Source: VBAS01 sp964581455
Lineage (GTDB): Bacteria; Bacteroidota; Bacteroidia; Chitinophagales; Chitinophagaceae
Length of the DNA stretch: 14,107 nucleotides
Reading direction: 5' to 3'
NCBI GenBank assembly: GCA_964581455.1
Contig: CAZOOT010000092.1
Location: 1 to 14,107, forward strand
Position 1 is the stretch's first letter. Every line of letters starts with the position of its first letter. Positions 1-6,194 of this stretch are shown in pieces. The notes under the pieces are model-generated. The model made no database searches, had not been told where the DNA came from, and saw nothing but the letters and a program-made list of their open reading frames with translations. Made by a program: the position numbers and the translations under genes.

Positions 1-113
1 TTATTATTCAGGGAAACTGAGTCATTGTGGAGTCAATTCTTTCCAGTTGGTAAGGATCGGGGGTTATTGGAAAATACAATACCTGGTAGATACCCGCAGA
101 AGACAGGGTTGTG

Positions 114-145
114 AATAAAGAACCCCGTCGTAGAAACGACAGGGT
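114..145 (-). terminator. Probable intrinsic terminator of the hsp20 gene
   Basis: Read on the minus strand, ACCCTGTCGT (145-136) pairs with ACGACGGGGT (131-122) across a 4-nt loop. The stem is 10 bp with one T-G wobble in RNA. It is followed by a T-rich run (TCTTTATTC, 121-113). On the plus strand the wobble becomes a C/A mismatch, so the structure is better formed in the leftward transcript. It lies about 50 nt past the hsp20 stop codon, which fits termination of that gene. The T tract is interrupted, so efficiency is uncertain. Confidence 0.6.
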
Positions 146-197
146 CTAAACCAAAACCAACTGCTTATGAGAAATTTATGACTGTTTAAATGTTTTC

Positions 198-659
198 TTA
201 TTTTATTTTAATCTCTTTTGCTTCTTCTCTGACTTCCTTTTTCCTCGGAAGGTTTAAAGTCATCACTCCATTGACGTAAGAAGCTTCTATACCAGTTGCA
301 TCAATTTTATCATCAATTGTGAAAGAACGTTTAAAACTCCGATAACTGTATTCACGCCTGATTTGTTTCTCTGGATTTAGTTTCTCATCACCCGTTTTTT
401 CATCAACTTTTTTCTCGGCTGATACTGTTAAAATATTTGCATCCAGGTTTACTTTAAAATCAGTTTTATTAAATCCCGGTGCAATTATTTCTATTAAATA
501 GGCATCGCTCGTTTCCCTGATATTTACAGGAACAAATCCATTTTTCGAAATGGTACCTGGATTTTCATTAAGCAAATCCGGTAATCCGTTAAACAATTCG
601 TCTACAAAATTGTTAACAGTTCTTACAAAAGGTCTGTTGTTAATTTTTACGTATGTCAT
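198..659 (-). CDS. Small heat shock protein, Hsp20/alpha-crystallin family
   Basis: The product is an ATP-independent holdase that binds unfolding proteins in the cytoplasm and passes them to DnaK/ClpB-type refolding systems. From the chosen ATG it has 153 residues, a normal size for bacterial Hsp20. The alpha-crystallin domain spans roughly residues 40-145. It contains the conserved GVMTLNLPRKKE segment near its end, and the C-terminal EIKIK supplies the I-x-I motif used in oligomer assembly. The frame is open 17 codons further upstream to an ATG at 710. I chose the ATG at 659 because MTYVKINNRPF starts like a family N-terminus, while the extra residues are not family-like and would run into the dyad at 706-729. 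It is divergent from the bacilliredoxin gene. Family assignment is secure; the exact paralogue name (hspA, ibpA and so on) cannot be decided. Confidence 0.95.
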   Translation of the reverse strand: MTYVKINNRPFVRTVNNFVDELFNGLPDLLNENPGTISKNGFVPVNIRETSDAYLIEIIAPGFNKTDFKVNLDANILTVSAEKKVDEKTGDEKLNPEKQIRREYSYRSFKRSFTIDDKIDATGIEASYVNGVMTLNLPRKKEVREEAKEIKIK

Positions 660-705
660 AGTTGTGTTTTTTAAATAAATAATTTGATACGTAAGTAGTT
701 TCCCA

Positions 706-729
706 AACAATATACCACTGGTAATTGTT
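706..729. promoter_or_regulatory. Near-perfect 24-bp dyad upstream of hsp20 (candidate operator)
   Basis: AACAAT-a-TACCA (706-717) and TGGTA-ATTGTT (719-729) are inverted around position 718. The arms are 11 bp with one unpaired base (712). The dyad lies 47-70 bp before the hsp20 ATG. On the minus strand its edge overlaps TATTGTTTG (712-704), one base longer than the Bacteroidota -7 consensus TAnnTTTG. A repressor site on the hsp20 promoter is the simplest reading. It does not match CIRCE (TTAGCACTC-type arms), so HrcA is not implied. Confidence 0.5.
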
Positions 730-830
730 CTTGTTTTCTCTGCCGCTTTGTATCCAGAAACTAAAAACTAAAGACAGAATTTCCGAATTAGGAAAAAATT
801 TCTGACAGATTAACAATCAAAGATGCAGAG

Positions 831-863
831 TTGAAATCGGCTAATGAATTTTGTCTACTTTTG
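831..863 (+). promoter_or_regulatory. Predicted Bacteroidota-type promoter of the bacilliredoxin gene
   Basis: TACTTTTG at 856-863 matches the -7 consensus TAnnTTTG exactly. TTG at 831-833 is a possible -33 element with a 22-bp spacer, slightly long. Transcription would start about 868-872, giving a leader of only 12-16 nt, A-rich and without a Shine-Dalgarno sequence, as is common in this phylum. Confidence 0.55.
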
Positions 864-883
864 CAACTTAAATAAAATAAAAA

Positions 884-1300
884 ATGTATCCAGAAGAAAT
901 AGTAATACCTATGAAAGAAGAGCTAACTGAACATGGCTTTTCAGAATTATTATCTGCAAGTGAAGTAGAAAATCAGCTTTCTAAAGAAGGTACCACATTG
1001 GTAATGATTAATTCAGTATGTGGCTGTTCAGCCGGATCAGCAAGACCTGGCGTATTGATGGCAGTAATGAATAGTGAAAAAAAGCCTGATCACCTGGCTA
1101 CAAGTTTTGCCGGTTTTGATATAGAGGCAGTGCAAAAGCTCAGGGAATTTTTATTGCCATATCCTCCCTCATCTCCGGCAATTGCACTTTTCAAAAATGG
1201 CCAGTTGGTTCATTTTATAGAAAGGCACCAGATAGAAGGCAGGCCGGCACAAATGATTGCCTCTAATCTTGTAAATGCGTTTGAGCAATATTGCAATTAG
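884..1300 (+). CDS. Bacilliredoxin, BrxA/BrxB (YphP/YqiW, DUF1094) family
   Basis: The protein is a thioredoxin-fold enzyme of 138 residues, close to the usual ~140. Family members remove bacillithiol from S-bacillithiolated proteins through a CGC active site. Here the motif is C46-G47-C48 within NSVCGCSAGSARPG, the family signature. The N-terminal MYPEEIVIPM and the C-terminal HFIERHQIEGRPA segments are also typical. It acts in the cytosol as a disulfide repair factor. No bacillithiol synthesis gene (bshA/B/C) is in the window, so use of bacillithiol is inferred from the family. The short leader and good -7 element fix the start. It could be co-transcribed with lgt, but the 107-bp gap containing an inverted repeat argues for separate control. 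Confidence 0.92.
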   Translation: MYPEEIVIPMKEELTEHGFSELLSASEVENQLSKEGTTLVMINSVCGCSAGSARPGVLMAVMNSEKKPDHLATSFAGFDIEAVQKLREFLLPYPPSSPAIALFKNGQLVHFIERHQIEGRPAQMIASNLVNAFEQYCN

Positions 1301-1342
1301 TTTGACCTGGTTTTTGAAATTTAGGATTTATTCTTTAGCGGG

Positions 1343-1366
1343 ATACTAAATGCTATCTTTTAGTAT
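1343..1366. repeat. 8-bp perfect inverted repeat between bacilliredoxin gene and lgt
   Basis: ATACTAAA (1343-1350) and TTTAGTAT (1359-1366) are perfect inverted arms separated by 8 nt. There is no T-tract after it, so it is a poor intrinsic terminator. The right arm overlaps TATATTCG (1364-1371), a 7/8 match to the Bacteroidota -7 consensus and a possible lgt promoter about 37 bp before its start codon. It could be an operator or an mRNA 3'-end stem. Confidence 0.4.
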
Positions 1367-1407
1367 ATTCGCCAGTTATCATTTTAAAACCAACTAATTA
1401 GTAGCTG

Positions 1408-2565
1408 ATGTATCCCAATCTTTATTATGCATTCCGTGATCTTTTGGGTGTTGAGTGGTCGGCATTAAGAATTGTAAACTCTTTCGGCTTTTTTGTTGCA
1501 TTGGCCTATATCATTGCTGCCGCAATCCTGGCTTCAGAACTAAAGCGAAAAAGTAAGCAAGGCCTACTTCAGCCTACGGAGGTCCAGGTTATGGTGGGTA
1601 AACCTGCAACATTCACTGACCTTTTTCTGAATTTTTTATTGGGCTTTTTCCTCGGGTATAAAATCCTGGCCCTTTTCATAATGGACAAATCTGTTACAGA
1701 TGATCCGCAGGCTTTTATTTTTTCAGAAAGAGGAAGCCTGCCTCTAGGAATACTTTTAGCACTTTTATTTACAGGTTTAAAATGGTGGGAAAAGAAAAAG
1801 CAGCAGCTTGAAAAACCTGAACTAAGAAAACTTAGAATCTGGCCTCAGGACAGGGTTGGAGAAATTACAATCCTTGCACTTGTTTTTGGATTACTTGGGG
1901 CAAAGCTGTTTGATACATTTGAAAACTGGAGTGATTTTATTGCAGATCCTTCCAGTTTATTTTCAGCAAGAGGACTCACCTGGTATGGTGGACTTATCTG
2001 CGCTTCCCTGGCAATTTGGTGGTTTGCAAAAAAACATAAGATCGGATTTTGGCATTTGAATGATGCTGCTGCACCCGCTTTGATGATGGGCTATGCTTTT
2101 GGAAGAATAGGTTGCCATATCTCCGGTGACGGAGATTGGGGAATTGAGAATTTTTCTCCAAAGCCTTTCAGTTGGTTGCCTGATTGGATGTGGGCCTATA
2201 ATTATCCAAATAATGTAAATGAAGCTGGTGTGAAGATAGAAGGATGTTTAGATGCAAGGTATTGTTACCAACTGGAGCATGCTGTTTTCCCAACCCCGTT
2301 TTATGAAACTGTAATCTGCCTTATATTATTTATGATTATTTGGTCACTTAGAAAGAAATTTACCATTCCTGGTACTCTTTTTGCGTTCTACCTGGTGTTG
2401 AATGGGTTGGAGCGGTTTTTTATAGAAAAAATCAGGGTAAATATCCAAATAAATGTTTTTGGGATTGAAATGACACAGGCTGAATTGATTTCTGGTTTAT
2501 TAATAATTACCGGTTTAGGGCTCTGGTATTATTTATATCGAAAAAACAAATCAGCCAGTACCTGA
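1408..2565 (+). CDS. lgt: Prolipoprotein diacylglyceryl transferase
   Basis: Lgt is an inner-membrane enzyme that transfers diacylglycerol from phosphatidylglycerol to the lipobox cysteine of prolipoproteins, the first step of lipoprotein maturation. The 385-residue product is strongly hydrophobic with about seven or more predicted membrane segments. Visible landmarks are GLTWYGGL (189-196, the equivalent of the HGG segment, with Tyr where E. coli has His103), the Lgt signature as GRIGCHISGDGDWG (232-245), PTPFYE (295-300) and NGLERFFIEKIR (332-343, matching the ERF..E..R loop). It is about 90 residues longer than E. coli Lgt. The extra length is around residues 45-150 (charged loop and additional helix) and in the loop after the signature (250-290). 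The DUF4249 lipoprotein nearby would be a substrate. The start ATG follows a stop-rich A/T leader. Confidence 0.93.
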   Translation: MYPNLYYAFRDLLGVEWSALRIVNSFGFFVALAYIIAAAILASELKRKSKQGLLQPTEVQVMVGKPATFTDLFLNFLLGFFLGYKILALFIMDKSVTDDPQAFIFSERGSLPLGILLALLFTGLKWWEKKKQQLEKPELRKLRIWPQDRVGEITILALVFGLLGAKLFDTFENWSDFIADPSSLFSARGLTWYGGLICASLAIWWFAKKHKIGFWHLNDAAAPALMMGYAFGRIGCHISGDGDWGIENFSPKPFSWLPDWMWAYNYPNNVNEAGVKIEGCLDARYCYQLEHAVFPTPFYETVICLILFMIIWSLRKKFTIPGTLFAFYLVLNGLERFFIEKIRVNIQINVFGIEMTQAELISGLLIITGLGLWYYLYRKNKSAST

Positions 2566-2584
2566 TATCCACATTTATGATTGG

Positions 2585-2604
2585 ATGATTCAAATCATTT
2601 TTCA
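2585..2604 (+). terminator. Weak terminator-like stem after lgt
   Basis: ATGAT (2585-2589) can pair with ATCAT (2594-2598) across a 4-nt TCAA loop, and TTTTTC follows. The stem is short and AT-rich, so this is a marginal intrinsic terminator 20 nt after the lgt stop. No stronger candidate is visible before the rpoD promoter. Confidence 0.25.
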
Positions 2605-2711
2605 AAAAAATAATTCTTTAACTATTCACCGTAAGTCAATACTGGCAAGGTTTTACGGCGATAATATTTTTATTAAATTAAAAATTTGAATATTTTTTGA
2701 AAGTTTTTTCC

Positions 2712-2738
2712 ACAATGACTATGATAAACGGTCATTGT
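2712..2738. promoter_or_regulatory. Perfect 8-bp inverted repeat abutting the rpoD promoter
   Basis: ACAATGAC (2712-2719) and GTCATTGT (2731-2738) are perfectly inverted with an 11-bp spacer, about 19 bp between half-site centres (two helical turns). The right arm ends 4 bp before the -7 element at 2743-2750, so the dyad occupies the -12 to -38 zone where a regulator would contact RNA polymerase. The geometry suggests an operator for a dimeric regulator rather than a terminator (no T-tract). Confidence 0.45.
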
Positions 2739-2742
2739 AATA

Positions 2743-2750
2743 TACCTTTG
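2743..2750 (+). promoter_or_regulatory. Predicted -7 element of the rpoD promoter
   Basis: TACCTTTG matches TAnnTTTG exactly. The expected start is near 2757, leaving a ~90-nt leader before the rpoD ATG. No good TTG is present at the -33 distance (ATG at 2721-2723), so the promoter may depend on an activator or use another element. A second weaker motif, TACCCTTTG (2779-2787, spacer one base too long), lies within the leader. Confidence 0.5.
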
Positions 2751-2848
2751 TAAATAGATTTAGACGGTGTAATTAACTTACCCTTTGCAACTTTCCTATC
2801 ACTAACCGACTCTTATTTTTTTATTAACAACTTATAATAAACATCATT

Positions 2849-3724
2849 ATGAGGCAGCTGAAAATTGCTACCCAGATTACTAACAGGGATTCTCAGGCAG
2901 TTGAAAAATATCTTCAGGAAATTTCCAAGATCCCAATGATCAATCCGGAAGAAGAAACAACTTTGGCACAAAGGATAAAGATGGCTCACAGGAGCCCTGT
3001 AGATGCGCAAAGAGCTTTGGATAAATTAGTTCAGGCTAACCTTCGTTTTGTAGTCTCAGTAGCCAAACAATATCAACATCAGGGCTTATCACTCAGTGAC
3101 CTGATCAATGAAGGCAATCTTGGTTTGATCAAGGCTGCTCAGCGTTTTGATGAGACAAAGGGTTTCAAATTCATTTCTTATGCAGTTTGGTGGATCCGCC
3201 AGTCTATTCTACAGGCTTTGGCCGAGCAGGGAAGATTGGTTCGTTTACCGCAAAACAAGATCGGTACCTATAATAAGGCTAATAAGGCTTATATGGCTTT
3301 TGAGCAGGAACATGAAAGAGAGCCAAGTACAGAGGAATTAGCCGAGATACTTGAAATGAGCGAAACAGAGATTAATAACATATTTCAGAGCAATACACGT
3401 CACACCAGTTTGGATGCACCAGTGCATGAAGCTGAAGATGTGGCAATGGGTGATTTAATGGAAGGTGGCGACGATACAGATGACAATGTGATGAAAGATT
3501 CTTTGAGAAATGAAATTCGCCGCATTCTTAAATCACTTTCTCCAAGAGAAGCAGAAATCGTTAATGCTTATTTTGGTTTAGATGGTGAAAACGGTGTAAC
3601 TATTGAACAAATCGGGCAGAAATATGATCTGACAAAGGAACGTATCCGCCAGATCAAAGAAAGAGCTATTAAACGTTTACAAAAAGCTCGATACAGCAAC
3701 GCATTAAAGGCTTATTTAGGGTAA
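2849..3724 (+). CDS. rpoD: Primary sigma factor RpoD (sigma-70 family, Bacteroidota short form)
   Basis: The protein directs core RNA polymerase to housekeeping promoters. At 291 residues it has the short Bacteroidota layout lacking region 1.1 and the non-conserved insert. Region 1.2 is at about 16-49 (YLQEISKIPMINPEEE). Regions 2.1-2.4 are at about 55-125, including DLINEGNLGLIKAAQRFD and FISYAVWWIRQSI. Region 3 is at about 126-190 (RLVRLPQNK). An acidic linker follows at 195-213 (GDLMEGGDDTDD). Region 4 is at about 220-285, with the helix-turn-helix IGQKYDLTKERIRQIKERA. It is monocistronic: its own promoter region lies upstream and a strong terminator begins 21 nt after the stop. It is presumably the factor that reads the TAnnTTTG promoters seen here, including its own. 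Nothing is missing from the core regions. Confidence 0.97.
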   Translation: MRQLKIATQITNRDSQAVEKYLQEISKIPMINPEEETTLAQRIKMAHRSPVDAQRALDKLVQANLRFVVSVAKQYQHQGLSLSDLINEGNLGLIKAAQRFDETKGFKFISYAVWWIRQSILQALAEQGRLVRLPQNKIGTYNKANKAYMAFEQEHEREPSTEELAEILEMSETEINNIFQSNTRHTSLDAPVHEAEDVAMGDLMEGGDDTDDNVMKDSLRNEIRRILKSLSPREAEIVNAYFGLDGENGVTIEQIGQKYDLTKERIRQIKERAIKRLQKARYSNALKAYLG

Positions 3725-3745
3725 ATAAATTGATGGGTTAATCTT

Positions 3746-3785
3746 AACAGCTCCCCGATTTAATCGGGGGGCTGTTTTGTTTTTG
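3746..3785 (+). terminator. Strong intrinsic terminator of rpoD
   Basis: AACAGCTCCCCGATT (3746-3760) pairs with AATCGGGGGGCTGTT (3762-3776) over 15 positions, with one T-G wobble. The central ATTTAAT forms the practical loop. The stem is followed by TTGTTTTTG. GC-rich stem plus T-tract makes this the clearest terminator in the window. Confidence 0.92.
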
Positions 3786-3825
3786 TTAAGGCTGATCTAA
3801 GGATCGAAATTTAGACAGCACAGAT

Positions 3826-3833
3826 TAACTTTG
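3826..3833 (+). promoter_or_regulatory. Predicted -7 element of the DUF4249 lipoprotein gene
   Basis: TAACTTTG matches TAnnTTTG exactly and ends only 10 bp before the ATG at 3844. With the usual spacing, transcription would begin at about 3838-3842, so the mRNA would be leaderless or nearly so. No clear -33 TTG is present. Confidence 0.45.
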
Positions 3834-3843
3834 TTCCACTATT

Positions 3844-4725
3844 ATGAACTATCGGATTTTGTTATTATTTCTGGGTTTGTTAATGTTTTCTTGTGAAAAA
3901 GGAGTGGAGTTTGAATTGATAGAGTCAGCACCAAAATTAGTAGTAGAGGCAACGATTGAAAACGATCAGCCACCTGTTGTGATTCTTTCAAAAAGCCTCA
4001 ACTATTTTTCCAGTATTTCCTCAGATATCCTGGCTAAGAGTTTTGTGAGAAATGCAGAAGTTTTTATTTCAAATGGCAGCAATACACATAAACTGAAAGA
4101 ATATACACAACAGTTGGGAAACGGTTATACATTCTATTATTATTCTATTGATTCAGCTAATCTCGCTACAGCATTTAGCGGGAAAATAAATAATCAATAT
4201 AATTTAAGAATTGCCTGGGAAGGAAAGGAATATACTTCTGTAACCCGAATTCCCAGGATCACTAAAAAAATTGACTCGCTTTTCTGGAGGCAGACCCCGG
4301 GTAGTTCACCGGCAAACAAAGTAGTATTAATGGTAAAAGCTACAGACCCCCCAGGCTATGGGGATTATATCCGCTATTTTACTAAAAGGAACAGGGAGCC
4401 GTTTTATCCGGCCGTTAATTCTGTTTTTGATGACCAGATCATTGACGGAACTACATATGAAGTAGAAGTGGAAAGAGGAGTTGACAGAAGTATTGAATTA
4501 AAGGAAGGGTTTACTTTTTTTGATAAAGGCGATACGGTAGTTTTTAAACTCTGTAATATTGAAAAACCCGTTTTTGAATTCTGGCGTACAATGGAATTTA
4601 GTTATAGTAGTGTTGGCAATCCTTTTTCTTCACCAACAAAAGTTCTGGGAAATATCAGCAATGGGGCATTGGGATATTTTGGTGGATATGCTTCACAATA
4701 CAGGAGTATCATTATTCCAAAGTAA
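3844..4725 (+). CDS. DUF4249 family lipoprotein
   Basis: The 293-residue protein starts with a lipoprotein signal peptide: MNYR, a hydrophobic run at 5-15, then FSC with Cys17 as the lipidated residue and EKG after it. The mature part resembles the Bacteroidota DUF4249 family, with an early LVVEATIENDQPP strand segment, a central beta-rich body, and a C-terminal GNISNGALGYFGGYA segment followed by RSIIIP. Members are often found next to TonB-dependent receptors, but here no receptor gene is adjacent and the gene stands alone between terminators. Its molecular role is not established; a cell-envelope location is inferred from the lipobox. Family assignment is from remembered motifs and is fairly confident. 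Confidence 0.82.
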   Translation: MNYRILLLFLGLLMFSCEKGVEFELIESAPKLVVEATIENDQPPVVILSKSLNYFSSISSDILAKSFVRNAEVFISNGSNTHKLKEYTQQLGNGYTFYYYSIDSANLATAFSGKINNQYNLRIAWEGKEYTSVTRIPRITKKIDSLFWRQTPGSSPANKVVLMVKATDPPGYGDYIRYFTKRNREPFYPAVNSVFDDQIIDGTTYEVEVERGVDRSIELKEGFTFFDKGDTVVFKLCNIEKPVFEFWRTMEFSYSSVGNPFSSPTKVLGNISNGALGYFGGYASQYRSIIIPK

Positions 4726-4785
4726 TAGTTTCATATTTATGTTCACATGTCTTGAATACGACCAATTTATTTGACGATTTACAAT

Positions 4786-4793
4786 TAATTTTG
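4786..4793 (+). promoter_or_regulatory. Possible -7 element for trxB, upstream of a hairpin
   Basis: TAATTTTG matches TAnnTTTG exactly. Transcription would start near 4799-4802, immediately before the 11-bp hairpin at 4804-4831, placing that hairpin in the trxB leader. The nearest TTG elements (4771 and 4752) are at poor distances, so support comes from the -7 motif alone. Confidence 0.35.
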
Positions 4794-4803
4794 CAATTCA
4801 ATC

Positions 4804-4835
4804 AATTCCCTCTCTCAATTGAGAGGGAATTTTAT
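4804..4835 (+). terminator. Terminator-like hairpin between DUF4249 gene and trxB
   Basis: AATTCCCTCTC (4804-4814) and GAGAGGGAATT (4821-4831) are perfect 11-bp inverted arms around a 6-nt loop, followed by TTTAT. It is 78 nt after the DUF4249 stop and 16 nt before the trxB ATG. It is most simply the terminator of the upstream gene, but because a candidate promoter lies in front of it, it could also act as a leader stem of trxB. Confidence 0.6.
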
Positions 4836-4851
4836 AAAATTTCATATAAGA

Positions 4852-5799
4852 ATGGAGAATAAAGAAACTGAGAAAGTACATTGTTTGATCATAGGTTCCG
4901 GTCCGGCAGGATATACTGCAGCAATCTATGCTGCCCGTGCAAATATGAAACCTGTTTTATACCAGGGTTTGCAACCCGGAGGTCAGTTAACCATCACTAC
5001 GGAAGTAGAAAACTATCCGGGATATGCTAATGGGGTACAGGGCCCGGAAATGATGATAGATTTTGAAAAGCAGGCTCACCGGATGGGATCAGACAACCGT
5101 TATGGGATTGCCACTAAAGTTGATTTTTCAAAAAAACCTTTCAAAGTTGAGATCGATGAAGAAAAATGGATTGAAGCTGATGCAGTGATCATTGCAACCG
5201 GTGCATCGGCAAAATGGCTGGGAATTGAAAGCGAACAAAGGTTGAATGGTTTTGGCGTAAGTGCCTGCGCAGTTTGCGATGGGTTTTTCTTTCGTGGAAA
5301 AGAAGTAGCAATTGTTGGCGCTGGAGATACTGCAGCTGAGGAAGCTTTATACCTGAGTAAACTTTGTACAACAGTTCACATGTTTATCCGTAGGGATGAA
5401 ATGCGTGCCAGCAAAGTGATGCAGGACAGGGTTTTGAATACTGCAAATATCAAAGTGTACTGGAATACTGATACTGATGAAGTGTTAGGTGAATCAAAAG
5501 TAGAAGGAGTAAGAATTAAAAATAATAAGACAAATGAGACGCAAACTATTCCTGTCAACGGATTTTTTGTAGCGATCGGTCATCAGCCAAACTCTGAAAT
5601 TTTTAAAGAGTGGTTGGAAATGGATGATGCAGGGTATATAAAAACTATTCCCGGTACTACTAAAACTAATGTGGAGGGTGTATTTGCATGTGGTGATGTG
5701 CAGGATAAAATTTACCGACAGGCAGTAACAGCTGCAGGCACCGGATGTATGGCTGCCTTAGATGCGGAACGCTATCTAAGTGCAAAGGGGTTAGTTTAA
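4852..5799 (+). CDS. trxB: Thioredoxin-disulfide reductase
   Basis: TrxB is a cytosolic FAD enzyme that moves electrons from NADPH to thioredoxin. The product has 315 residues, the usual low-molecular-weight form. The FAD-binding GSGPAG is at 15-20, the redox-active pair Cys129-AV-Cys132 in ACAVCDG, the NADPH-binding GAGDTAAEEA at about 146-155, and the C-terminal FAD site ACGDVQD near 280. The frame is open to a TTG at 4819, but that lies inside the terminator-like hairpin and adds 11 non-family residues. The ATG at 4852, with AAGA just before it, is preferred. folB follows after 31 nt that include a tandem repeat, so co-transcription is likely. With the bacilliredoxin upstream, it adds to thiol-redox functions in the window. 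Confidence 0.96.
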   Translation: MENKETEKVHCLIIGSGPAGYTAAIYAARANMKPVLYQGLQPGGQLTITTEVENYPGYANGVQGPEMMIDFEKQAHRMGSDNRYGIATKVDFSKKPFKVEIDEEKWIEADAVIIATGASAKWLGIESEQRLNGFGVSACAVCDGFFFRGKEVAIVGAGDTAAEEALYLSKLCTTVHMFIRRDEMRASKVMQDRVLNTANIKVYWNTDTDEVLGESKVEGVRIKNNKTNETQTIPVNGFFVAIGHQPNSEIFKEWLEMDDAGYIKTIPGTTKTNVEGVFACGDVQDKIYRQAVTAAGTGCMAALDAERYLSAKGLV

Positions 5800-5833
5800 T
5801 TGTTAATTTGTTTAATTGTTAATTAGTTTAATG
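5794..5833 (+). repeat. 16-bp tandem repeat (2.5 copies) across the trxB-folB junction
   Basis: GTTTAATTGTTAATTT (5794-5809) and GTTTAATTGTTAATTA (5810-5825) differ only in the last base. They are followed by a partial third copy, GTTTAATG (5826-5833). The trxB stop codon (TAA 5797-5799) is in copy one and the folB ATG (5831-5833) ends the partial copy. Duplication by slippage is the simple explanation. Confidence 0.85.
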
Positions 5834-6190
5834 AGTGATTTTATTATAGAATTGAAGCAACTTTATTTTTATTCATTTCATGGTATATATGAAGAGGAAA
5901 AAATAATAGGTGGAGAATTTGGTGTTGATCTTTCTGTCAGACTGAATTCTGAAAATAAAAAGATCAATTCTATTAATGATACAATAAACTATGCCACACT
6001 TTACGAGATTGTAAAGGAAGAAATGAGCCAGCCAAGAGAATTATTGGAAACCATTGCACAAACAACAACGGAAAAAATTCACATTAAATTTCCACACGCC
6101 AATGAAATTGAGATCATGATTGAAAAAAAGAATCCACCTATAAATAATTTCTCAGGATCTGTAGCAGTAAATTTTAAAAAAAAGTTTTAA
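5831..6190 (+). CDS. folB: Dihydroneopterin aldolase
   Basis: FolB cleaves 7,8-dihydroneopterin to 6-hydroxymethyl-7,8-dihydropterin and glycolaldehyde in folate synthesis. The 119-residue product is of normal length. Family residues are visible: Glu22 after FHGIY, Tyr54 in INYATL, LLETIA at 71-76, and Lys100 in EKKNPPI. By position these correspond to the catalytic Glu, Tyr and Lys described for the S. aureus enzyme. The frame extends to a TTG at 5816 inside the tandem repeat; the ATG at 5831 is preferred because MSDFIIELKQL matches a family start. The stop is 4 bp from the end of the convergent MATE gene, with no terminator between. folK and folP are not adjacent. Confidence 0.93.
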   Translation: MSDFIIELKQLYFYSFHGIYEEEKIIGGEFGVDLSVRLNSENKKINSINDTINYATLYEIVKEEMSQPRELLETIAQTTTEKIHIKFPHANEIEIMIEKKNPPINNFSGSVAVNFKKKF

Positions 6191-6194
6191 TTTA

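Noticed and set aside
1..114. Plus-strand frame open from the window edge to TGA at 112-114, possibly the end of a gene
   Set aside because: It has only 37 codons, matches no family I recognise, and a minus-strand frame (stop at 8-10) is equally open, so neither can be called.
100..150. Possible tRNA-like GC-rich hairpin near the left edge
   Set aside because: Only one stem is present, with no cloverleaf or CCA end; it fits a terminator of the leftward hsp20 gene.
2629..2658. CCGTAA/TTACGG inverted repeat downstream of lgt
   Set aside because: Only 6-bp arms with an 18-nt loop and no T-tract; expected by chance in a region of this size.
4819..4851. Longer trxB start at TTG 4819
   Set aside because: It sits within the hairpin, adds residues not seen in the family, and a good ATG with the usual N-terminus follows at 4852.
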